From Meloidogyne chitwoodi (lineage: Eukaryota; Nematoda; Chromadorea; Rhabditida; Meloidogynidae): a stretch of DNA of 64,000 bases. The stretch covers positions 2,480,001-2,544,000 of the forward strand of contig JACZZP010000004.1 in assembly GCA_015183035.1 (NCBI GenBank), in the 5' to 3' direction. Under the pieces are notes generated by a model, which searched no databases, had not been told where the DNA came from, and saw nothing but the letters and a program-made list of their open reading frames with translations. Positions within the stretch are counted from its first letter, which is position 1, and every line of letters begins with the position of its first letter. Positions 35,025-47,500 of the stretch are shown here, one piece after another. Both the position numbers and the translations under genes were made by a program.

Positions 35025-35751
35025 ATGACTGAAGTAATATCTCCAGCTTTGGAAGAAGCTGAACAGGCAATGTATGCTCCATTCTTTGGATCTCTTGGAG
35101 TAACTGCTGCAATGATTTTTACTGCTGCAGGTTCAGCTTATGGAACAGCAAAATCAGGTTTTTTTAACTGAAAAAGAAAATTTATATTTATTATTAATTA
35201 GGTACTGGAATTGCTTGTATGTCTGTTGCTAGACCTGATCTTGTGATGAAAGCAATTATACCAGGTTTTTTTAGATAATCATTATTAAAGTTTGCTAATC
35301 ATTTTATAGTTGTAATGGCAGGAATTGTTGCCATTTATGGATTAGTCGTTGCAGTTATAATTTCGGGAAAATTGGGAGTTGGAGGAAAAGAATACACTAT
35401 AAATGCTGGTTTTTCTCAATTTTCTGCTGGTCTTGTTTGTGGACTTTGTGGTTTGGGTGCTGGTTATGCTATTGGAGTTGTGGGTGATGCTGGTGTTCGA
35501 GGACTTGCACAGCAGCCTCGGCTTTTTGTTGGAATGATTTTAATGTTGATTTTTTCTGAGGTTTTTATTATTTATTTTTTTATTACATAGCTATAATGAG
35601 GAGTGCTTTGGATTGTCTCAATTTGAATTAAGTCCTAGATTTATTATGGTCTTGGATTTTAACTATTTTTTTAATTAAATCAATTTTTTATATTTTTTAG
35701 GTTCTTGGCTTGTATGGAATGATTGTCAGTCTATTATTGAGTGCTACATAA
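35025..35751 (+). CDS. ATP6V0C: V-type H+-ATPase 16-kDa proteolipid subunit c
   Basis: Four exons (35025-35157, 35202-35264, 35310-35560, 35701-35751) encode about 165 residues, the normal size. Four transmembrane helices form a tandem duplicated hairpin: [60 protein letters not shown] and [20 protein letters not shown]. The Glu in FSEVLGLYG is the proton carrier. The subunit forms the rotating c-ring of Vo in vacuolar and Golgi membranes. The C. elegans counterparts are VHA-2/VHA-3 (identical paralogues), so no single orthologue is named. Confidence 0.96.
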
Positions 35752-36603
35752 TGAGCTTAAATCTGTAAATTACAATATATCGATCGAAGGATTCCTAAAA
35801 TTTTAGTATTTTTTTAATTAAAAAAAAATATTTTTAAGTAAAATTTTTTTTAATTTTACTATTCTATTTTAAATTTTTAACAGAATATTTTGCAAGTTAA
35901 AATTTTTTACTTGTACATAAGTATTACTGTTTTTTTAATATTTTCCATATTTTTTCGTGGTAACCAAAAAAATTCACAGCATGAAAATTTTTGCATTTCT
36001 ACTAGTTAATTAAAAGTAAAAACTGCTGTCTGTTTTGTTTACCTTAAAGCATTGTGAATGTATTTATATTTTTGTGAGTTAAAGTTTATGTTTTTCTGAT
36101 TTTAGTATTGTTTGTTTTGTGTGTTTTATGTGTATATTCTGATTTTGTTTTAATTTCAACCTTTTCTGATCTTTGTGTTTTTTTATTTCTGTTTTAATTA
36201 ATGTTTTGTGTTTCTGAAAATGTTTTATGTTTATTCTGATTTTTGTGTTTTTTATTTCTGTTTTTTAATTTTCCCCAAGTTTTTATACAAAATACAAATA
36301 AGCAATTTGCCTTATAATAAAAAAGGGAGAGCATTACAAGTAGTAGTGTGGCAATTCTGCCAGAAAAAGAAATACACATAAAAGGCTAATCGCCCGTAAA
36401 ATTGTTGTGTTTACTATTTAATGCTTTTTGCCTATTTTAAAAGTCTTTTTTGGCTTTTTAAAATGAAAACAATAAAATGTGTAAAAAAAATAAAATGTAT
36501 TGGGTCGATGTGTTTGGTGGACATTAGGAATGACTTTTATAAATTTATCTGAATTTTTATTTGACAAATATTTTGTTCTTAGATTTTCTTATTTTTTTTG
36601 CAA
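35752..36603. other. Intergenic spacer with TTCTGATTTT words
   Basis: 852 bp. 36060-36260 contains at least four copies of TTCTGATTTT(T), interspersed with TTTTGTGTTTT. 36260-36540 is mixed composition without a convincing frame (a 61-codon minus frame at 36194 has no motif). Confidence 0.45.
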
Positions 36604-37548
36604 ATGTCTGCTCTGACTGGAACTAATAAGAATACCAACAATATTAATCAATCTAGCAGACAATCTCGACGTCCAAATCCTTCTTTTACCCAAAACAACA
36701 ACGAACGTCTTCCTCCTCAATCATTTGTTTTTGGTTCATCAACACCAAGAGAAATTTCATATATAAATAAAACAAAGGTTTCCTTACAAGATCGTCTACT
36801 TATAGATGTAGAACCAAGAAGAAGAAGAAAACCTCTTCCTTCTATTGGAGATAAAGATATTATTTATTATATGAGACAAGCAAGATCAATTGGACCAAAA
36901 GGTTTTAATCTAATAAACTGAAAAAAAAATAAGTATTTTTTAGGGTCAGATGATAACAAAAAAATTTCAAAAAATTTTGCTTTTGGATCTTCAACACCTC
37001 GTTCATTATCTCATTTGAGTAAATTGGCAAAAGATCAACGCGTTTATGATTCGAAGTTGGAAAAAATAATTGTTAACAAAGATAATCAAGGAATGCGTTC
37101 GGCAACAAATCCAAATTTAGTTGAGAATAATAAACAAAGTTAGTTTTATTTTTTGAGAGATTAATGTTTGGGATAGGTGGAGGAGCGACACTCACCAACC
37201 CCTTGACTAAGAATGCTCATAAATAGCAGAGTACGTAATTCTGAAAAAAGGACTTTATGAGATTATCCCAAAATTCCTTCAAAAAACTAGAATTATTTTT
37301 TAATTTTTTTTCTAATTTAAAAAAGAAGTTCAACATCAAAATGATGATGATGCAGCATCAGAACCAGATATTGTTCAAGATAGAAGAGGAGGAGAATTTT
37401 TAATGTCACGTAGTGCTTTTGATATAAAAAATAATAGTAAAGATGTTAATGAAGAAGTAAAAGGTAATAATAATGAAAAAAAGAAGGAAGAAAAAGATGA
37501 AAATAAATTATTGAAAGAACGTGCAACACCAAGTCCAGAAAGTGATTA
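36604..37548 (+). CDS. Orphan polar protein with duplicated F-x-F-GSSTPR motif
   Basis: Three exons (36604-36901, 36944-37139, about 37326-37548) encode about 238 residues. The protein is hydrophilic: Asn/Ser/Arg-rich at the start, acidic and Lys-rich at the end. Two matching blocks stand out, SFVFGSSTPREISYINK and NFAFGSSTPRSLSHLSK, each followed by a basic segment (RRRRKP; KDQRVYDSK). RRGGEFLMSRSAFDIK and a terminal ERATPSPESD may be phosphosites. No signal peptide or membrane segment. The family is not recognised; the paired motif suggests a repeated binding site. Confidence 0.75.
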
Positions 37549-37902
37549 AAATTTTAAAATTAAATAAATAATTCTTTTTTAATTTTAATAAATTTTTTTA
37601 AATTGTTTCTACTAACAAACTATATTTTTTATATTAATTATCAATCATTATTTTTTCTTTATTTGTGATGCGGAATTAAAAAAAAATTTTTTAAACAGGT
37701 TTTAATCGATTTTGGAAAGGCGAAGGTCTTGAGTATTAGCACGCGATTAGTTTGCCTCTACTAGTTGTTTCGCGATTAGTCGGGCGTTTCGTCATAAAAC
37801 TTCTTTTTTTCTCTAATTTTTCTCTTTTATACTATTTTCCTTCCAACTTAATTTTTGCAGCTTCTTTTTTTAATTTTAGATTGTTCGTTTTTTCTACAAA
37901 AA
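37549..37902. other. Spacer upstream of DDX23
   Basis: 354 bp. 37725-37800 is GC-richer and carries GCGATTAG twice (CACGCGATTAGTTTG and TTTCGCGATTAGTCGGGCG). A TAATTTTAG acceptor at 37871-37879 precedes the DDX23 ATG. Confidence 0.4.
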
Positions 37903-40900
37903 ATGGAAGTTGATTATGAAGAAAAACAAATTAAAGATAACAAATCTTATTATAATGATAAAAATAGTAGTAATAGAAGTAGAAGAAGTAGTTCTACAAA
38001 AACTTTTAAAAATAATGAAGACAAAAAAGATGATTCATTAAAAGATTTGTTAACAACAGAAAAAGAAGAACAAAAAGTACAACAACAAACTAAAAGAGAA
38101 CCTCTTTCATTAGAAGAACTTTTAGAAAAGAAAAAACAAATGGAGGAATTAAATAGCAAGGTTTTTGTTTTTTTATATTTTTGAGAGTTAAGTCTTTGAA
38201 AATGTTAAATATATTTCACAATAAATTTTCGGTAATATTCACTTGAATGTTAAAAAGAATTTAAATATTTATCCGGACAAAAAATGTTATAGTTGAATCA
38301 ACTGTTTCTTTCATGATTTTTTTAATTTAGCCAAAATTTTTAACAAAAGCTGAACGTGAAGCAGAAGCACTACAGCGACGTAAAGAAGAGGTTGAACAAA
38401 AGCAAAAAGAAGCGAAAGAACTGGAAAAACAGAAAAATAAATTTCTTAGTGAAGCTAGAAAATGTATGAGTTTATTTTTAATTTTTTAACTTATTAACTT
38501 TTTAAAGCTGATCGTGATCGTGGAAGAGATCGTGACTATAATAGAAGAGACAGGGGAGATAGAAGAAGTCGGTCACGTTCAAGAACTCGTAGCAAAGAAA
38601 GAGAAGAAAGACGTAATGAAAGAGTTGCTGAAAAGGATAAGGAAAAAATGCAAGATGCTATAAAAATTCGTTATTTGGGTTTGGATTTTTACAAAATTTA
38701 AGAGAATATTTTTCATTCTTTTTTATTTTTTTTTAAGGTGCCCCAAAAGAAAAAAGAAAATGGGGTCGTCGTTTACACGAAAGAAAATTTATTTTTGATT
38801 GGGAACCTACAGATGATACATCAAATGATTATAATGATTTATATAAAGAAAGACATGAAGTTCAATTTTTGGGAAGAGGTTCAATTGCTGGAATGGATGT
38901 AAATCAACAAAAGAAACAAAAATCTGAATTTTATCAAAAATTATTGGAACAAAGACGAAGTGAAGTAGAAAAAGAACAAGAAAAGCATAGGTTTATTTTT
39001 TTAAAACTATAATTTTAAATATTTAGTAGTAAGTAGTAGTAGAGGGAGAGGAACTTGTAAAAAAAATAATTTATTTTTATAGAATAAAACAACTTAATAA
39101 AAAACAGAAAAAAGAGGATTGGGATAATCGTCATTGGACAAAAAAACCTTTATCTGACATGACTGATCGTGATTGGCGTATATTTCGTGAAGATTTTAAT
39201 ATAACAATAAAAGGTGGAAGAGTGCCTAGACCTATGAGACATTGGTCTGAAATGAATTTACCAAAAGATGTTTTTGATGTTATTATTGAAGTTGGATATA
39301 AGGTTTGTTTGTTTTTTTTTAAACTGACTAATTGTAAGTGAGAGTTAAAAGTAGATTAGAAGACTTGAAAATTTATCAACTTTTCCATTTTTAATTTTTT
39401 CTTTTGAGATTCTAACGCAAAAACGTTAAAAAAAATTTTTTAATTCAATTGCGTAGGCCTCTATTTTTACACCAATCTCTCTAATCTTATCAGAAAAGTA
39501 CTAATAAGGTGTCATCCACATTTTTTAAAACAATTCTTTGACGTATATATATTCTTTAATATTATTTTTTTCTTTAAATTTTTGAAAAACTATTTTTTTT
39601 TAATTTTTGCCATTTTTACGTTCAGATGACTCTCTTGTATTTTTATTTATTTTTTTAATTTAAATACATCTTTACTGCCACACACACACATTTATATTAA
39701 ATAAACTACATTTATTTCCTAGGCAACAAAATTTATTATACTAAAAATAATTATTTTAGAAAAAAATGTGTGTAGTCCATTAATTTTATTATAATAATAA
39801 AAATTAGAAATTTCGAGAAACAGACTCAAAGGTTATTTTTTAAAAATGTCATTTGAATTTTCTTCTTTTTTAAATAAATTAGACAACAAACTATTAAATC
39901 TTCATTAAAAAAGAAAATATATTTTTTTTTTATTTTTTATTCACACAAATTAAATAAATAAAACCGCCAGTAATGACATAAAAAATATTTATTTTATCTT
40001 TTTCTCTGCTTCTTTATTCTTTCTCTTTTTATTTTATGTTTTTTTCTTTGTTTTAAAAGTGTGCATTTTCGTCTCTTTCTTTTATGTACTATTTTTTTAT
40101 TTTTCTCTATTTATTTTTTTAAATTAATTTTATTTATTTATTTGTTTTTTTATGAATATCATTCATTCAATTTTCTCTTTTCACTCCTTTTTTTACTCCC
40201 CAAATTTATTTCTACATTAATTTTATTACACGTATTTATTTTTTTATTTTGTTAAATAATTTTTGATAGAAAAAGCTCTCTTTTTCTTTTCTCTTAATTT
40301 TTTAAAAATTATTTCTTTATTTTATTTTCAATTTTTGTGTAACTGGTACTGACCGGACACTTTTTTTAGTGAGATTAGTCATGCTTGACAAACTAATTTT
40401 TTTTCTTAGATTTTTCAAGGTCATTTGTAAAATTAATTTTTAGGGAATTTTTTAACATATTTTTTAAAAATTAATTTTATTTTTAGGGAACATATATATT
40501 TTAATAAAAATTAATTAAATTAAAATTAGGAGCCAACACCAATTCAACGTCAAGCAATTCCTATTGGTCTACAAAATAGAGATATAATAGGAGTAGCAGA
40601 AACAGGTTCTGGTAAAACTGCAGCATTTTTAATTCCTCTTTTATGTTGGATTACAACTGTTCCAAAAAAACAGCCACCACAACCAATAGCAAATATTTCA
40701 TTAGATGATGGTACAGAATATGAACAAGGACCTTATGCTATTATACTTGCTCCAACTAGAGAATTGGCACAACAAATTGAAATTGAAACACATAAATTTG
40801 GTGATCGTTTGGGTGTTAGAACTGTTTCAGTTATTGGTGGTGCTTCTAGAGAAGATCAAGGAATTCGTATGAGAATGGGTGTTGATGTTAGTTTAATTTT

Positions 40901-42721
40901 TTATTTTTTGACGATTTTTCGCGAACACAAACAGTCCTTTACTTTCCCCCTTTCTTCATCTACAAATGGTCAAAAGGACATAATGGTTATACATTCATAA
41001 ATAAGGATTAAATAGGAAAAAAGAGGGGTGTTAAGCATTGCAAAATTGGTGGTTGGGTGAACCTGTAAAAAATTGAATGTTTGACCATTATGTCCTTTTT
41101 GACCATTTGTAGATGATGGGAGGAAGAAAGTAAAGGATGGTGTGAGTTATTAATAGGAAAGAGTAAAACTTGTTTTTAATGACCCTCATATTTTCCTGCT
41201 TTTTATTTTTCATTATGTTATTTTTCTTTTTATACAAAAGTTCCATTTTTTGCTTCTGGCAAGTAGGTCATTATAAAGGAAATGGGTAAATAGAAAGAGT
41301 GAAAAAACGGGGGTCAACAAACTTAAAAGTATTACTTTGGATAAATATATTTAATTTTCTTTTTTAAATTTAAAGATTGTGATTGCTACACCTGGACGAC
41401 TTGTTGATGTTCTCGAAAACAGGTATATGTCATTAAATCTCTGCTCATATGTAATTATGGACGAGGCAGATAAAATGCTTGATATGGGTTTTGAACCTGA
41501 TGTAACACGTATTCTTGAATTTATTCCTGTTACAAATTTGAAACCTGACACTGAAGAAGCTGAAGATGAAAATAAATTGATGGAGAATATTACTTCAAAA
41601 AAGAAATATAGACAGGTTTGGAATTAATTGAAATTATATTTATTTGAGAAATAAGTGTAATTGGGTACTTTGTATATTTCCCATTTTCTCCTTTGTTTAC
41701 AAATGGTCACTGGGACATAACGGTCAGACAGTCATCAAAAATGATTAAATTATTATACCTGTATTTTTAAATATTGATGAAAATAAACATTAGTTCGGTT
41801 AATGACTCTCTGACCATTATGTCCCACTGACCATTTGTAAACAAAGGAGAAAAGATGGGGCATATAATAAGAATTGTACAGTTAATTATTAAATATATAT
41901 TTAATAAAAATTGGATATATTTCTTATTTCAATTTAGACAGTTATGTTTACTGCAACAATGTCTTCAGCTGTTGAACGTGTTGCTCGTGCATATTTACGT
42001 CGTCCAGCAATTGTATATATCGGTTCTGCTGGACGACCTACTGAACGTGTTGAACAAATTGTTATGATGATGAGTGAAGAAATGAAACGTAAAAAGATTG
42101 TTGAATTACTTTTTGAGCCAAGTTTATATATTCCACCAATAATGATTTTTGTTAATCAAAAAAGAGGAGCAGACCTTTTGGGAAAAGGTTTACAAAAAAT
42201 TGGTTTTAATCCGTGTATTCTTCATGGTGGGAAAGGACAAGAAGCACGTGAATATGCTTTGGAAGCTTTAAAAACTGGTGCAAAAGATATTTTGGTAGCA
42301 ACAGATGTTGCTGGACGTGGGATTGATGTTAAAGATGTTTCTTTAGTTGTTAATTATGATATGACTAAAAATATAGAAGATTATACACATCGAATTGGAA
42401 GAACAGGTTTATTTATAATTTAGCCAGGGCTTGAGAGTTTTAATTGTTTTATCGAAAAACGTCGATCCAGGCTTTATAAAAAATTAATTCAAATTTATAT
42501 TAATTAAAAAAAAAAATATTTTAGGACGTGCTGGTAAAAAAGGCAAAGCAATTTCATTTTTAACACCAGAAGATAAAGATGTATTTTATGATTTGAAACA
42601 ATGTTTATTAGAAAGTCCAATATCAACATGTCCAAATGAATTAGCAAATCATCCAGATGCACAAAATAAACCTGGGACAATAGTACAAAAACGAAGACAG
42701 GATGAGACACTTTATAGATGA
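37903..42721 (+). CDS. ddx-23: DEAD-box splicing helicase DDX23/PRP28
   Basis: About ten exons encode some 740 residues. The N-terminus is a Lys/Glu- and Arg/Ser-rich domain ([17 protein letters not shown]). All helicase motifs follow: the Q motif [21 protein letters not shown] (I), PTRELAQQ (Ia), TPGRL (Ib), DEAD in [17 protein letters not shown] (II), FTAT (III), [14 protein letters not shown] (V) and HRIGRTGRAGK (VI). Linker blocks [19 protein letters not shown] and [11 protein letters not shown] match PRP28. It acts in U5/U4-U6.U5 snRNPs to swap U1 for U6 at the 5' splice site. Intron 39302-40529 is large (about 1.2 kb) and shows no nested gene; two later introns each hold a foldback element. 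A Merlin-like transposon starts 38 bp after the stop. Confidence 0.96.
40935..41136. mobile_element. Foldback element A in a DDX23 intron
   Basis: The left arm (40935-40997) and right arm (41074-41136) are near-perfect inverted copies about 63 bp long, with a 76-bp loop. The core reads TCTACAAATGGTCAAAAGGA followed by CATAATGG. It has no coding capacity and is non-autonomous. Confidence 0.85.
41675..41866. mobile_element. Foldback element B in the next DDX23 intron
   Basis: Inverted arms of about 60 bp (from 41675 and ending at 41866), around TTTACAAATGGTCACTGGGA and CATAACGGTCAGA. It shares the core ACAAATGGTCA...GGACATAA(T/C)GGT with element A but differs in outer and loop sequence. Confidence 0.85.
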
Positions 42722-42891
42722 ACAACAACAGTTTTATTTTTTTTTTTAATTAAATTTTGGGTACTTATGCCCTTATTCCACCCCCCTCCTTCTTCAATGC
42801 CGCGCCCTTTTTTTACTGCGCCGAAAAAATATTCTAGACTGCTTGATTGAAATTGCCTTAGGAAAACTTTGATGTGTAAATATGTATATAC

Positions 42892-43922
42892 CAGGGATGC
42901 ATATCGTATCGTATATCGTTATCGTATATCGTATTTTTGGGGTGATTTTGTATCGTATCGTATATCGTATCGTATTTTTTTCTGAAATAATATCGTATCG
43001 TATCGTATTTTTTTCGGATTTTATATCGTATCGTATATCGTATCGTATTTTTTTTTAGTTATTTTATATCGTTATTATATTTTATAGGAAAAACTTATTA
43101 TACTAATATTTTATTACATAAATTAATTTCCCCCATTGCTTTCTTTTGACTTTCTTCCTCTTTTATTCTTTATTTCTTTCTCTTCTCTTGTAAGGGAAGA
43201 AAAGAAATACTATAAGGAATGATTTACCTATAATTAAATTGGTTAATTGTCAAATACAAGTATGGTTAGGTGGTTAGTGTGTTAGTTTATTGTCTTGTCA
43301 TACGTTAGTTAGATTCCTATTAATTTGCGAAATACCTAGAGGCCAGTAATTATTGTTAAATCTTTCGTTTTAAGTTTTTATGCTAGAAGAAAAATTAAAT
43401 TCCTATATTTTTGATTGTAGCGCTAAAAAAGGCTATTTTTAGCAACTAGAGCGCAATAATTTTTCAAAATTTTCGCCTGCGGCGCTAAAAAGGTTAAATT
43501 TTTGGTAACTAGTGAAATAAAACTCAAAATTTTTCGCCTGCGGCGCTGAAAGTGTGAATTTTCGGTAGATATGGAGCAGGGTTCCCGCCCGAAACCCGGC
43601 CTTTTTTCTTACCCGATACCTGAAATAAAAATATTCCAACACGAAACCCGTACCCAATTTTTTTTGCACCCGCGGCAACTCTGCTAGAGAACAGTGGCGC
43701 CGAGACATAGTATGAAAAATTTTCAAAATTTATCTGTCTCGAAAAATCGGCCCGACACTTACTTATATCGTATCGTATTTTTTTCGAATTTTATATCGTA
43801 TCGTATATCGTATCGCATTTTTTTCTGAAATAATATCGTATCGTATATCGTATCGTATTTTTTTCGAATTTTATATCGTATCGTATATCGTATCGTATAA
43901 AACCGAACGATATGCATCCCTG
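42892..43922. mobile_element. hAT-like element with subterminal TATCG satellite, inserted in the Merlin-like element
   Basis: The ends are CAGGGATGCATATCG and its inverse CGATATGCATCCCTG, with exact 8-bp duplications GTATATAC (42884-42891, 43923-43930). Both flanks inside are arrays of TATCGTATCG units (42903-43080 and 43763-43900). The 0.7-kb middle has GCCTGCGGCGCT repeats (about 43475 and 43540) but no transposase frame, so it is non-autonomous. CAGGG ends and 8-bp duplications are typical of hAT elements. Confidence 0.85.
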
Positions 43923-43972
43923 GTATATACATATTTATAAATTAATAAAAAAAGAAAACAAAACAACAGAAA

Positions 43973-44188
43973 TTAAAAAGGAGGCATAAAATTGTTAATC
44001 CCATTCAAAATATCATCAAAAACAGATTTGTTGTTGATATTGGACGAGCGACGGAACAAAAACACACATTTCTCACAATTACGTTCTTGATGCAAAATCC
44101 CACGTCGTTGAAAGAATCTAATGCTTCCTAATTCATGATCACCGTTTCCAAGTTCATTAATATTACGAATTAATTGATCATAGTTCAT
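43973..44188 (-). pseudogene. N-terminal fragment of a Merlin/IS1595-like transposase
   Basis: 71 codons from MNYDQLIRNINELGNGD, including SIRFFQRRGILHQERNCEKC, which resembles the N-terminal helix plus Cys pair of Merlin/IS1595-type transposases. The DDE domain is missing; this copy is broken by deletion and by the neighbouring insertion. The similarity is from pattern recognition only. Confidence 0.5.
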
Positions 44189-44577
44189 TTTAATAATGTG
44201 TTTATTTTTTAAAATGATGGCACAAATAGTAACGCTATCATTTTAAATTTAACATGCCTTTACACATCAAAGTTTTCCTAAGGCAATTTCAATCAAGCAG
44301 TCTAGAATATTTTTTCGGCGCAGTAAAAAAAGGGCGCGGCATTGAAGAAGGAGGGGGGTGGAATAAGGGCATAAGTACCAAATTTTGAGAACAATTTAAA
44401 TTTTTCTTTGACTGATTATTTTAAATATATTCTTACAATTTTTAATTTTTTTTGTTTCAAAAAAATGATTATTTTCATTTTTAATTATCTTAAACAATTT
44501 TTTTGTAATTTTTTCTTTAATTATTTAAAGCCAATTTAATTATATTTATTTAAAAATATAAATATATAATAAATATA

Positions 44578-47500
44578 ATGGCAGCAGCTATACCTTCTTC
44601 TACCGATCGTTCATCAGATGGACCTGCTGCAGATGGTGAGGATAAAAGTAATATATTTTTGCTTTGTTTTGTTTGTTTGTTTGTTTTTTTTTGCTTTTAT
44701 TATAATTTTATTCAACCTAAAATGTATTTTTTAATTTTTAGATGATTGGCCGTCACAGTGTTTTAGAGATCATGTTATTATTAGACTGTAAATGTTTTCT
44801 ATTTTTTGTTAAATTTAATATTATTTGTAGTGAACCAGAATTAGCTAGAAATAGACAAAATGCTCCAAATTTACCGGTTTATTTTTTAATAAATTTTAAT
44901 TAAAATGTTTTAATAAAAGGTCCCTGGAGATGCAAGACAAGTAGAAGAATATGTTTTTCAAAAATGTGGAAGTAAAGATGAATATATGAGAACAATTGCA
45001 AAGGTTTATTTTTTAGAATTGAAATATTTTGTTTGTTTTTTTAGGTTATAAATGCTATAAATTGTAATTCAAAAAGTACAGCGATGCCACCAGTTTTTCA
45101 AGCACAACAACAACAACCTGGAAATGGTATATAAAACTAAATATTTAAATGGTGCGTGTGTTCTCCTGACCGTTTATGGCTAAACGTGATCAGAGACCTG
45201 GCCGAAATTTTCGGCCAGTCATGTGGTCATTTTGGTGACCGCAACAAGGCCGGTCATGAGAACACTGATTTAAATATTTCATTATTAACACGCTTTTAGG
45301 AAATGGAGGAGGAACTCCAACAACAAATACATCTACATATAAAGCACAGGTTTTTTTTTAAACAGACGAACTTTAAAAAAAAAATTAAGATTCCACCTGA
45401 TCCACAACCTACACATCAACAGCAGCATCAATTAAGATATTCAGCACTTCAACAACAACAACCTTCTGCTGCTGCTGTTGTAGATCATTCAACCACTCCA
45501 TCTTTTCAACAAATGGGACAACCACCACCAATAATGATGTCAACAAATTCATCACAATTTCAAGGAGGAGGAGTAGGAGATCAACAAATGGAAATTGCTC
45601 CAGATCCATCAATTCAACAAGTTTCAATGGGTGTAATGGATTATGGTAGAATTCAACAACAACAAGGAACATTTACTCCTCAACAGTATCAACAATGTAT
45701 AATTATTTTTTAATTATTTTTTAAATTTTAATTATAAATTAGCTATGATGGGAGGACAGCCATTATTATCATCACAGCAACAATTACCTATTAGTGGTGG
45801 CTCAATGCCTGGACGTTCAATAAATAATAAAATGATTTCTTCAGAACAACAACAACAGCATTCTCAATTATTATTACAGCAACAACAACAAAGACAATGG
45901 ATTGCTCAACAACAAAAACAAGGTTATATTTCTCCACAACAACAATTTGGAGGAGTAATTCCTTCACAAAATAATTTTGTTAATAATAATCAACAAATTG
46001 GAGGAGGAGGAATGATTCCACAAGGTAATAATAATATGATATTACCTCAATATGGAGGAGTACAACAACAACAAATAATTATGTCATCACCAGAATATCC
46101 ACCAAACTTTCCTCCAGAAATTATTTCAAGACTTAAGGTTATGGGACCTAATGAACGTCCATATTTTGAAAAAGTTTGTCAATTACAACAATGTGTTAGA
46201 TTTTTACAAGAATGTTTAATTAAATATCAATCTAACGGTGTTATGGTTGGCAGAATAAATAATATGCTTTCTGTGCTGCGTTTTGAACGGTTTGAAATTT
46301 TTGAAATTTTTTTTTGAAATTTTTTTTAGTTTTATGGGAATGAATGAATTAAATGATATTGAAAATGTTATTCGTCAAATGGCACATCCTGGTTTTACTG
46401 CACAATTGCAACAATCAATGATTCCTTCTAATCAATCAGCTATGGATCCTTCGGTTTTTTTTTAAATTTTAATTTTTATTTTTTATTTATAAAGTTTCTT
46501 TATGGACAACAACAAGTAGTTGGTGGTCAAATAAATCCAATAAATGCTAATTGGAATGATTGGAATTCATTACAACAAAATGCAGCAACACCCCAAATGG
46601 CTACTTCAGGAATAATGCGTAGTAGTTCTACTACTGCTGGTGGTTATTCTTCTTCTGCTCAAAAAATACCACCACAAAGTGCAATACTACAAACATCAAC
46701 ATATACTATGCCTACAGGTTTTTTATATAATAGAACTATATAATTTATTTAATTTACTTAAATAGTGGTTAAAGTCAAGATTTACCTTAAATAATATTTA
46801 CTATTTTGCGACTAACCGTCCCGAAACTAGTATAAGCTGTTCGTGACTATTTTACCGTTCTTCTTAAGAATTACTACATTAAAAAAACTTTTTTAATTTT
46901 TTAGGGGTAAATAATACATCATTTACCACCTATTTTAATAAAAATAATAATAATATTTCTCAACAAGGTGGTGAAGGAGTTCCTTTTTCATCTCAATCTT
47001 CTGTTTATTCATCTGGAATGAATGTTATTAACCAAAAATATCAACAACAATATTCAACATATTCACAACAACAACAACAAAATATTCCTTGTCAAACATT
47101 AGGAGATGGACGTATAATAATAGATAATAATATTAATAATTCTACAACAACAATGTCTACAACAACAAATCAACCAATAATGCAACAATGGCCTTCTTCT
47201 TCTATTGATGCTCCCGTTGATGATTTATATTCAATTGAAGATCTTTTGCCTGTTCCTACTGAACAGCAAATAATACCTTCTTCTTCCTCTTCTTCTAGCG
47301 GCCCTAATTCAAGAGGAGGAAGACAATTTAATCAAATGGATATGCTTGGGATTGGAGGAGGAAATTCTTCAGGTTTTTTTATATAAAAAATTATATTTAT
47401 ATTTGACTGACATTTTGTCATAATTTCCTCTACTGACATTTTGTCTTCTATCTTCTAAATTTTATTTTTAAGGTCGAAGTGGAATAACTGTCAATATTTC

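Larger units (their letters stand above)
42760..44379. mobile_element. Merlin-like DNA transposon with perfect 121-bp TIRs, 1620 bp including an insertion
   Basis: Starts GGTACTTATGCCCTTATTCC at 42760 and ends with its exact inverse at 44379. The TIRs 42760-42880 and 44259-44379 appear identical. They are flanked by the 8-bp duplication AAATTTTG (42752-42759, 44380-44387). An N-terminal transposase fragment lies inside, next to the right TIR (43973-44188, minus). The left interior is replaced by a second element (42892-43922). The perfect TIRs point to a recent arrival. Assignment to Merlin rests on the target-site length and the transposase N-terminus, and is inference. Confidence 0.8.

Noticed and set aside
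39302..40529. Possible gene nested in the large DDX23 intron
   Set aside because: Only short T-rich frames; no motif, no exon-like phase pattern on either strand.
43439..43726. 95-codon minus frame inside the nested element
   Set aside because: Runs through the GCCTGCGGCGCT repeats of the inner hAT-like element and shows no transposase motif.
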